Shown: one piece after another, positions 55,369-64,000 of the stretch
Layout of the letters: each line of letters opens with the position of its first letter
How positions within the stretch are numbered: the stretch's first letter is position 1
Assembly: GCF_033118175.1 (NCBI RefSeq)
Contig: NC_083714.1
Coordinates: forward strand, 12,524,001-12,588,000
DNA: 64,000 nt
Reading direction: 5' to 3'
Origin: Dama dama
Taxonomy: Eukaryota > Chordata > Mammalia > Artiodactyla > Cervidae
Position numbers and translations under genes: made by a program
The notes under the pieces: model-generated
Told to the model about the DNA's origin: nothing
Database searches by the model: none
Seen by the model: the letters and a program-made list of their open reading frames with translations, nothing else

Positions 55369-58300
55369 CACCCATTTTTGACACGTTGTTTTCATTTTTA
55401 TTTATTGAAGTACATTTTTTTTAAAGAATTCTACTTTGACCCATAAGTTATTTAGAATTGTTTTGTTTTATCCAAAAGATTTGGGAATTTTCCCAATATC
55501 TTCCTGCTTGTGATTTCTATTTCAATTGTTATGGTCAGATAATATACTTTGTATGATTCTTATCTAAAATTATAATTTTTTATGGCCCAAAATATGTCTC
55601 TCTTGGTGAATGTACCATGTACTTGAGAAGAATGTGCACCTTGTTGTTGTTAGATGAAATATTACGTGTCAGTTTGCTTAATTGTGTTGTTCAGGTTATC
55701 ATGAAGAAATCCTTACTGATTTCATCATGTTTGTACTGTTAATTACTGGGAGATTACTGATAAAGTCTCAAAATTCAGTCATTGATTTGCTAGTTTTATT
55801 TTTTTTTTTTTAGTTTTATCAAGTTTTGCCTCATGTGTTTTGAAGCTCAGTTGTTAATTGTATATACTCATGAATATTTTTTTAATAATTGATTCCTTTA
55901 TTATTATGTAATATTCCTCTTTATCACAAATATCTCTTATTCTGGAGAATATGATGTCAAAAATTAGTATTGCTGCTATAACATTAATTTTTAAATACTG
56001 TCATTGTTTTTTAAATAAAAAGATGTATTGAGCTGTAATTCATTCATTCAAAATACACAAATCTGTTTTTTACTGTATTCATAGATTATTGTATAGTCAT
56101 ATCCATAACCTAATTTTAAAACATTTTCACTCCCCCATAAAGGAACCTCATGTTACTAGCAGTAAGTCCGTATTTTCCCCTAATCTCCCAGATCTAGGCA
56201 ACTCCTAATCTACTTCTGTCTGTATAGATTTGACAGATTTGACTATTTGAAATATTTAATATAAATGAAATCATACAATAGACACTCTTTTGTGACTGTA
56301 TTCTTTTACTTACCTGAATTTTTATAAGAATCAGCCATGTTGTAAGGTAAATCAGTACTTCATTCCTTTTCATCACTGAGTCAAATTTCATTATATGGAT
56401 ACCCCATATATTGTTCATCAGTTCATGAGTTGATGGACATTTTGGTTTTCCCCATTTTGACTATTATAAGTAATGATGATATGAATATTTGTGAAAAAGT
56501 TTTGTGTAAATGTATGTTTTTGTGTAGCTTTGACATATACCTAGACGTAGAATTTTTGAGTGATATGGTAACTCTATGTTTAATTAATTGGTAGACTAAC
56601 CTTTTGTTTTCTAAAGGGACTATATCATTTTGCATTCCCACCAGAAAGCCTGATGAGCTTTCTGGAAAGGGCTATTAGAGAATGTGAGCTCTTCTGTGTA
56701 GCTCCCAGTTTCACACTTATGCTTATCCATGCTTGACCTTTGGCAGTTAGTTAAAATTTCTAATTTAATCCTCCTGGCTGCTTCTGTGGCATTCAGTATC
56801 ATCATTTGCAGGTAATCAAATGCTCTAAACTGATTTCTCTCAAGAGGTTTGTGCTAATTGTTTGCCCTGTGATCTCTTTTATTTGTATTAGGTCCAAGAA
56901 AAGTTGTTAATCTGCAACTTGTATAGCATTTTATTTGTTTCAAGTTTAGGAGTAACATCTTTCTAGTTATGTACATGTCCAAGGTAAAATTGCCACTTAT
57001 GTTCGGTTTAACTGTCCTTTATTTATTGTGGATACTGATCCTTTATTATATATGTTTTACAAAGGTCTTTTTCCGTCTGTTGCTTGTTTATTCATTTTAA
57101 CAGTATTCTTTGATGAGTATAAGCTCCTCATTTTTACTAAATCTAATTTTTAAAGTATTTATTTCTTCTACATCTTGTCTAGCAAATCTTTTCCTATACC
57201 AGGGCCAAAAAGGTATTTCATGTTTTTTTACCCTCAAAGCTTTAAATTATTATTTATATTTAAGGGCATGGTTGATCTTGAAGTAATTTTTTTGAGTGAT
57301 GCAAGATAGAAATGGACATTTTGTTTTAGAAAATATGGATATCTTATTGCTTCATCAAAATTTCTAGAGAGTTTTCTTTTCCCAGTGAAGTTTTCTGGTA
57401 TCATTTTTGGAAATCACTTGACTTGATTTGTCTGTATCTAATTTTGGATTCTCCATTTGCTTTCACTGATCTATTTATTCTCTAATACTATACTGTCTTG
57501 ACTGTATAGCATTCTAGTGAGTAGGTCTTAAAATCATGTAGAGGAAGTTTTACAACTTTCTTCTTCTTTTCAATATTATTTTCAATAGTTTGTGTCCTTT
57601 TCATTTCCATATAAATTTTATAATCAGTTTGTCCATTTCTTAAACAAGGTCTGTTAGAATTTTGATGGGGTATTGAATCTATGGATCAATTTTTGGAAAA
57701 TTGATAACAATATTTAGACTCTAGTACATGAACTTCACGTGTCTTTCTATTTAAGAAATTTAATTTTCTCAGCAAGATTTTGTTATTTTCATTGTATGTA
57801 TCTTGCACATCTTTCATTAACTTTATCTCTTAATTAATATACAACTTTTAATAGTATTATAAATCATATTCTTTAACAATTTTTAATTTTATAGTAATTT
57901 AACATTAGCTTCATTTTTGTATAATTTTTATACTGTGATTTCACAAAATCCAATTAGATTTTGCAGTTGTTTACACATGATTTGGGGTTTTCTACATTTA
58001 TTAATCATGTCATCTTCAAGTGATAAGAGAATATTTATGTCTGTTTCCAATCATAGAAAAGTCTTCAATACTTCACTATTAAGTATAATGTTAGATGTAT
58101 TTATTTTTACACACACATCATCAAGTTGAGGAAGTTCCCTTGTACTTTTAGTTTGGAGACAGTTTTTATTATGAATAGTGTTGAGTTTTATCCAATGACC
58201 ATATCATTTTACTCCCTTAATCTGTTAATGAATAATATTGTATTTATTGATCTTTAATTGTTAAGTCAATGTTGCATTTTGGGAATTAAAGCCTATTTCA

Positions 58301-58576
58301 GCAAGATATAATATTCTTTTTATATATCACTATTCAGTCTGGTAATATTTTATTAAATTTTCTGTATCTATGTTCTTGAGGTATATTTGTCTATAATTAC
58401 ACTTTCTTATAATTCCTCTGTGTAGTTTTTGTTTCAAGGTAATAGAGGCTTATAAGTTTAAAAAAATTGAAAGAAAAAAATAGAGGGCTTTTTAAAAGGT
58501 GCCTGTATATAGTAGAGATCTAGAATGAATCCTCTTCTCCAATAAAATTGTGAAAAATGATGTAATCATTAGAAGT

Positions 58577-58606
58577 CAGTTTACCTAAACTGTTTCAGGT
58601 AAACTG
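58577..58606. repeat. Perfect inverted repeat, 10-bp arms
   Basis: cagtttacct (58577-58586), loop aaactgtttc, then aggtaaactg (58597-58606). It abuts the TSD of the next SINE. Confidence 0.92.
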
Positions 58607-58616
58607 TGAGGGATGA

Positions 58617-58822
58617 AAAAGTGAAAGTGTTAGTCGCTCAGTTGTGTCTGACTGTTTGCAATCCTATGGTCCGTCAGATTCCTCTGTCCATGGAATTCTC
58701 CAGACAGGAAAACTGGAGTGGGTTGCCACTCCTTTTTCCAGGGGATCCTCCCAACCCAGGGATTGAACTTGGGTCTCCTGCATTGCAAGTGGATTCTTTA
58801 CCTACTGAGCCACCAGGATGAG
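58617..58822 (-). mobile_element. Bov-tA SINE with 11-bp TSD
   Basis: 'aaagtgttagtcgctcagtt' to 'actgagccaccagg'. gtgagggatga is repeated exactly at 58606-58616 and 58823-58833. Confidence 0.95.
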
Positions 58823-59035
58823 GTGAGGGATGAGTGTACCAAGAAGAATGGAACCAACCAGAGGACCAAGGAAGGATGAGAGGTTGTTGAGAGGTAGAGA
58901 GAAAAACTAGAAACAAAATAATTAGGAAAAATCCCCCCAAAAAGAGTATTGGGTATAGGGTAAGGAACTTTTACCTATCTGTATCTGTACCTAAACTGTG
59001 TTATTCTTAGATCAGTCTAGAATTAAATGATAGTC

Positions 59036-59557
59036 AGGAAAGTTATGACCAACCTAGATAGCATATTAAAAAGCAGAGACATTACTTTGCCTACAAAGGT
59101 CCGTCTGGTCAAGGCTATGGTTTTTCCAGTGGTCATGTATGGATGTGAGAGTTGGACTGTGAAGAAAGCTGAGCGCCAAAGAATTGTTACTTTTGAACTG
59201 TGGTGTTGGAGAAGACTCTTGAGAGTCCCTTGGACTGCAAGGAGATCTAACCAGTCCATCCTGAAGGAGATCAGTCCTGGGTGTTCATTGGAAGGACTGA
59301 TGTTGAAGCTGAAACTCCAATACTTTGGCCACCTGATGCAAAGAGTTGACTCATTGGAAAAGACCCTGATGCTGGGAGGGATTGGGGTCAGGAGGAGAAG
59401 GGGATGACAGAGGATGAGATGGCTAGATGGCATCACTGACTTCATGGACATGGGTTTGAGTAAACTCTGGGAGTTGGTGATGGACAGGGAGGCCTGGCGT
59501 GCTGCGATTCATGGAGTCGTAAAGAGTCGGACATGACTGAGCGACTGAACTGAACTG
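59036..59557 (+). mobile_element. BovB copy A, 5'-truncated
   Basis: From 'aggaaagttatgaccaacct' to the tail 'gcgactgaactgaactg'. Plus-strand 59027-59407 retains an open C-terminal RT stretch (VMYGCESWTVKKAERQR, WCWRRLLRVPWTARRSNQS). BovB copy B follows directly. Confidence 0.95.
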
Positions 59558-59564
59558 AAGGACA

Positions 59565-61199
59565 GAAATGGTATGGACCTAACAGAAGCAGAAGATATTA
59601 AGAAGAGGTGGCAAGAATACACAGAACTATACAAAATAGATCTTCACAACCCAGATAATCACGATGGTGTGATCACTCACACTCACCTAGAGCCAGACAT
59701 CCTGGAACGTGAAGTCAAGTGGGCCTTAGGAAGCATCACTATGAACAAAGCTAATGGAGGTGATGGAATTCCAGCTGAACTATTTCAAATCCTGAAAGAT
59801 GATGCTGTGAAAGTGTTGCACTCAATATGTCAGCAAATTTGGAAAACTCAGCAGTGGCCACAGGACTGGGAAAGATCAGTTTTCATTGCAACCCAAAGAA
59901 AGGCAATGCCAAAGAATGCTCAAACTACTGCACAATTGCACTCATCTCACACATAGTAAAGTAATGCTCAAAATTCTCCAAGCCAGGCTTCAGCAATACA
60001 TGAACTGAGAACTTCCAGATATTCAAGCTGGTTTTAGAAAAGGCAGAGGAACCAGAGATCAAATTGCCAACATCCACTGGATAATCAAAAAAGCAAGAGA
60101 GTTCCAGAAAAACATCTACTTCTGCTTTATTAACTATGTCAAAGCCTTTGACTGTGTGGATCACAATAAACTGTGGAAAATTCGGAAAGAGATGGGAATA
60201 GCAGACCACCTCACCTGCCTCTTGAGAAACCTGTATGCAGGTCAGGAAGCAACAGTTAGAACTGAACAACAGACTCGTTCCAAATAGGGAAAGGAGTACA
60301 TCAAGCCTGTATATTGTCACCCTACTTGTTTAACTTATATGCAGAGTACATCATGAGAAACGCTTGGCTGGAGGAAGCACAAGCTGGAATCAAGATTGCC
60401 GGGAGAAATATCAATAACCTCAGATATGCAGATGACACCACCCTTATGGCAGAAAGTGAAGAAGAACTAAAGAGCCTCTCAATGAAAGTGAAAGAGGAGA
60501 ATGAAAAAGTTGGCTTAAAGCTCAACATTCAGAAAACTAAGATCATGGCATCTGGTCCCGTCATTTCATGGCAAATAGATGGGGGAACAGTGGAAACAGT
60601 GGCTGACTTTATTTTGGGGGGCTCCAAAATCACTGCAGATGGTGATTGCAGCCATGAAATTAAAAGACACTTACTCCTTGGAAGGAAAGTTATGACCAAC
60701 CTAGACAGCATATTAAAAATCAGAGACATTACTTTGTCTACAAAGGTCCTTCTAGTCAAGGCTATGCTTTTTCCAGTGGTCATGTGTGGATGTGAGAATT
60801 GGACTATAAAGAAAGCTGAGCACCAAAGAATTGATGCTTTTGAACTGTGGTGTTGGAGAAGACTCTTGAAAGTCCCTTGGACTGCAAGGAGATCCAACCA
60901 GTCCATCCTAAAGGAGATCAGTCCTGCGTGTTCATTGGAAGGACTGATGCTGAAGTTGAAATTCCAATACTTTGGCCACCTGATGTGAAGAGCTGACTCA
61001 TTTGAAAAGACCCTGATGCTGGGAAAGATTGAGGGCAGAAGGAGAAGGGGACGACAGAGGATGAGATGGTTGGATGGTATCACCAACTTGATCGACATAG
61101 GTTTGGGTGGACTCCGGGAGTTGGTGATAGACAGGGAGGCCTGGCGTGTTGCAGTTCATGGGGTCGCAGAGAGTCGAACACGACTGAGCAACTGAACTG
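59565..61199 (+). mobile_element. BovB copy B, 1.6 kb, head-to-tail with A
   Basis: From 'gaaatggtatggacctaaca' to 'gcaactgaactg'. aaggaca stands at 59558-59564 and 61200-61206 and is probably the TSD, overlapping by microhomology with BovB's own 'ggacagaaatgg'. Both copies end with nearly the same tail immediately before that repeat, so B entered exactly behind the tail of A. Confidence 0.94.
59573..60988 (+). pseudogene. BovB reverse transcriptase pseudogene (copy B)
   Basis: The best preserved RT remnant in the window, about 470 codons in three frames. 59573-59956 covers the region with VKWALGSITMNK and GGDGIPAELFQ. After a frame change near 59900, motif A reads FCFINYVKAFDCVDH near 60120-60160, where the usual FIDY has lost its catalytic Asp (to Asn). 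A stop follows near 60286. 60314-60988 (224 codons) starts in LFNLYAEYIMRN, carries motif C NNLRYADDTTLM and runs to the C-terminal WCWRRLLKVPWTARRSNQS. The upstream endonuclease domain is lost by truncation. It is not functional. Confidence 0.93.
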
Positions 61200-61206
61200 A
61201 AGGACA

Positions 61207-61500
61207 AATCATGAGGCCATACGAAAATGAAGAAAGAATGAAAAGAAATAAAATTTTCTTGCCCCATTTCTCGAACTCAGTATCTTACAATGTATAGTCA
61301 GAAGCCTGCCCACAGTTTTGTCACCTGAGATGCTTGCTAAATAGAATATAGTAGAGTCCTGAACCTGCTTAAACAGAATGAATTTGTGAGAATTGGAACC
61401 TGGGATCAGCATATTTAACAAACTTCACAGATGATTCATAACATAGAAAAGTTTAAGAACCACTGCTATCTAGTGTATAAGGCTAACTTCCTCCCATTAT
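61207..61500. other. Intron, nothing recognised
   Basis: A short unique stretch between BovB and Bov-tA. Confidence 0.4.
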
Positions 61501-61512
61501 TTCCTGATACAT

Positions 61513-61728
61513 TTGTTGTTGTTCAGCTGCTAAGTCATGTCCAACTCTTTGGGACCCCATGGACTGTAACCCACCAGACTCCCCTGTCCGTGGGATTTCT
61601 TGGGCAAGAATACTCGGGTGGGTTGCCATTTCCTTCTCCAGGGGATCTTCCAGACCCAGGGATTGAAGCCATATCTCCTGCAATGGCAGGCAGTTTTCTT
61701 TTTACCATTGAACTACCTGGGAAGTCCC
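61513..61728 (-). mobile_element. Bov-tA SINE with 12-bp TSD
   Basis: 'tgttgttcagctgctaagtc' to 'gaactacctgggaagtccc'. Flanks ttcctgatacat (61501-61512) and ttcctgatccat (61729-61740) differ at one base. Confidence 0.94.
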
Positions 61729-61740
61729 TTCCTGATCCAT

Positions 61741-62429
61741 AATTCCATAATTTTCCACCCCATCTCACCGCTGCCCACTTAAACACAAGTGTGAACAATT
61801 TCTTTCATCTGGAATAGATGTTGCTTATTTCCAAATTGTTTTGCTTTATCACTTCTTTTTTCAGTACTGAACTAAAGATACATTACATATAGTTATTTGT
61901 AGTTTTACTGCAGCACCAAATTGAATAATACCCCTTTAAGTCAGAAGGCAGTACAGGGCAAGTCTCTTAGTTTGTGAGTGAGCCTAGGCAACTGCCTGGT
62001 GGAGAGCTATATCTCCTTGTGTCTCTATTTCCTCTGCTTATTATTAGGTAGTCTCTAATAGTTATGGAGTTATAATATTTTATTTGTCTGTTTATTTTTA
62101 GTCAGAATGATCCTAACCAGAAAGCTATCTGCTGATGATTGTGATGGAAGTGCAATAATGTGAGAAATTTAACCTTCAGCCATAGCATAGTTCTGTAAAA
62201 GACCTTTCAGTTATAGATTACTATAGTTTGTTTGGGACATTATATATCTTAGGGTTTTTTTAAATTGCAGATCTGGTAGTTTGAAAATTTATGGAATGCC
62301 TTCTCCCCAAACTCTCTTTTTTCCCCATAATGAAGTCAGTACATTTTCCCCCCAAGTACTTCAATATATATATTAATAATGTTATTAATATATACTCAAT
62401 ATTTGTTAAATGTGTGTTTATAGATTTTC
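61741..62429. other. Intron, nothing recognised
   Basis: AT-rich, no recognised family. Confidence 0.4.
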
Positions 62430-64000
62430 CTTTTGATATAAAAATTATATAGAATGAAAAGCATAAACCTCAAAGGTGCATCCACTGAGTTTCAACAAAT
62501 GCATATACCTGTGTGACCCATTCCCCTGTCATGTTATAGAACATTAACATCGCCCCCAAAAAGCTCACTTACGCCTCCTTCCTAGTCAGTTTTCCCTTAC
62601 CTTCATTAAAGGCATCCTTTGTTCTTTGTTCTGATTTTTTTCCATCATAAAATCATTTTGCCTGTTTTAGTATTTTATATAAATGGCATCATATGATACA
62701 TACTGTTTTGTGTAAGACTTTTATCCGGTATGCTGTTTCTGAAATTAATCCATGTTGTTTTCCTTCAATGGTTGATTCATATTCCACTGTATGAAGTTAA
62801 TCAAGGATTATTTATTCATTTTCATAATGGTACATACCTAACCTCTTTCCAGTTTCTGGATATTATAAATAAAGCTGCAATAGACATTTTATTACAGGCC
62901 TTTTAGTGATTGTATGTTTTCATTTCTCTTTAACACCTAGTACTGGAATTGTTGGGTCATAGGGAAGGTGTGTGTCTAGCTTCAAAAAAGCTGCCACAGT
63001 ATTCCAAAAATGTTTATTCCATTTTACATTACCATCAACTGTGTATGAGCATTCCAGTTATTCCACACCCCTTCCATATTTAGTCTTTCTGCTGATTGTA
63101 TAGTGGTTTCTCATTGTGCTTTTAATGTGCCTTTCACTTCAGTGATAATAAATGATGTTGATCACTTTTTCATGTCCTTATCAGAAATTTATATATCTTG
63201 TTTTGTGAAGTGTTGGTCTAAATCTTGTGCCTGTTTTTCCATTAGGCTTTTTGTGTTTTTACTGTTGAGTTATAAGTTCTTTTTATATCCTAGATATCGG
63301 TTCTTTGTCAGATATATGAATTGTGAATCTCTTTTTTCAATCTCTGCCTTGCTTATTCATATTAATAATGATATTTTTTTTTAATTTTTATTATTATTAT
63401 TTTTTTTCCAGTGGGTTTTGTCATACATTGATATGAATCAGCCATGGATTTACATGTATTCCCAATCCCGATCCCCCCTCCCACCTCCCTCTCCACCCGA
63501 TTCCTCTGGGTCTTCCCAGTGCACCAGGCCGGAGCACTTGTCTCGTGCATCCCACCTGGGCTGGTGATCTGTTTCACCATAGATAGTATACATGCTGTTC
63601 TTTTGAAATATCCCACCCTCACATTCTCCCACAATATCTTTTGATGAGTAGACATTTTGAATTTTCTTAAAATCTTATTTATCAGATTTTTCTCTTATGA
63701 TTTTTCCTTTCTTTGTCTTGCCTAGAAAATATGTGCCTAACTTCAGATTACAAAGATATTCTCTTATATGTTCCTCTAACAACTTTGTGGTTTTAGCTTT
63801 TCAATTTTTTTCCATGATCCATTTTGAATAGTTTTTGTGTTTGTTATGAGCTAGGAATTGAGGCTAATTTTTCCCCATGGGGATATCCAGTTGTCCCAGC
63901 ACCATTTAAAAATATATTTTCCCTTGTTGGATTGCTTTATTGAAAATCAAATATGCTATATTCTGTTAAATTTATTTATTTCCCAATCCTTATGAAACCC
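62430..64000 (-). mobile_element. Old antisense L1, runs off the window
   Basis: Antisense L1 from its 3' region ('gtgcatccactgagtttcaa') into ORF2 ('tagtactggaattgttgggt' and 'atatccagttgtcccagcac'). It is interrupted by a young L1 tail at 63372-63640 and continues past 64000. Confidence 0.75.
63372..63640 (-). mobile_element. Young ruminant L1 3' end, antisense
   Basis: Poly(T)/(TTA)n, 'ccagtgggttttgtcataca', then the complement of the same L1 tail as at 6885-7115. The minus-strand peptide WENVRVGYFKRTACILSMVK recurs in both copies, with about one residue different over some 80. Probable TSD is short and not certain (atat.tttt at both sides). Confidence 0.9.

Larger units (their letters stand above)
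52330..58480 (-). mobile_element. Large antisense old L1 block
   Basis: Antisense ORF2 from 52340 ('gtatttcattatggttttag') through 'ctgatctatgtgtgtattct', 'ggtctttaacaatgaattcc' and 'ggtcagataatatactttgt', to another antisense copy from about 56010 ('gatgtattgagctgtaattc') that runs to about 58480. It is interrupted by Bov-tA (53597-53810), a partial Bov-tA (54863-54979) and an artiodactyl L1 tail (54991-55368). All frames are broken. Confidence 0.75.
1453..64000 (+). other. COL4A5: COL4A5 intron 1 (partial)
   Basis: Everything right of the donor shows only interspersed repeats and non-coding sequence. Exon 2 should encode a cysteine-rich stretch followed by Gly-X-Y repeats; no such run was found on the plus strand. 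Intron 1 is known to be very large in human COL4A5, so 62.5 kb without exon 2 is expected. Most old L1 copies lie antisense to the gene. Confidence 0.85.

Noticed and set aside
60314..60988. 224-codon frame as a live host or transposon gene
   Set aside because: It is the C-terminal part of a BovB reverse transcriptase with a stop just upstream, a lost motif A Asp and no endonuclease domain.
1453..64000. COL4A5 exon 2 or another host exon
   Set aside because: No Gly-X-Y coding run or cysteine-rich 7S start with splice sites was seen on the plus strand. A tiny or diverged exon cannot be excluded by eye.
1..64000. CRISPR array, operon, riboswitch or other prokaryotic system
   Set aside because: The sequence is mammalian intron with interspersed repeats; repeated units are transposons, not regularly spaced direct repeats.

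Overview
The window is ruminant nuclear DNA, almost certainly X-linked. Ruminant origin rests on abundant BovB (RTE) LINEs, Bov-tA SINEs with their tRNA-Glu-like head and BovA tail, CHR-type tRNA-derived SINEs, and L1 tails of the bovine type. X linkage is inferred from the only host gene recognised: the 27-codon first coding exon at 1372-1452 matches the N-terminus of collagen IV alpha-5 (COL4A5), ends at a perfect GTAAGT donor in phase 0, and is transcribed rightwards. The sequence alone does not separate cattle, bison, sheep, goat or deer.

Layout. 1-930 is upstream flank, where COL4A6 is expected head-to-head with COL4A5; one weak candidate for a COL4A6 alternative first exon lies at 720-739 on the minus strand. 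930-1371 is a G-rich, CpG-containing promoter and 5' leader with a G-quadruplex motif. 1453-64000 appears to be entirely COL4A5 intron 1: no sequence like exon 2 (start of the 7S cysteine-rich region) was found.

The intron is a deep mosaic of transposons. Ancient layers are MIR, L2, old L1 (mostly antisense to COL4A5), a degraded hAT element (10.6-12.6 kb) and other old repeats. Middle layers are CHR SINEs, artiodactyl L1 tails and a complete but dead mariner (31039-32342, flanked by TA). Young layers are BovB copies, Bov-tA SINEs with readable target-site duplications (TSDs), nearly identical L1 3' ends (6.8 kb and 63.4 kb), and two solo-LTR-like insertions (16.8 and 49.7 kb). Several nests give a relative chronology: L1 > BovB > LTR at 48.2-52.3 kb, and BovB > L1 > 60-bp L1 tail at 41.0-43.4 kb.

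No complete functional protein gene, RNA gene or CRISPR array is present. The main points of interest are structural: a BovB with a twin-priming-type 5' inversion, a poly(A)-only insertion inside the mariner, BovB copies in inverted pairs able to fold intronic RNA, a BovB inserted at the 3' tail of another BovB, and several perfect short palindromes. Element boundaries were read by eye against remembered consensus sequences and should be taken as accurate to about 5-20 bp, except where a TSD is given.
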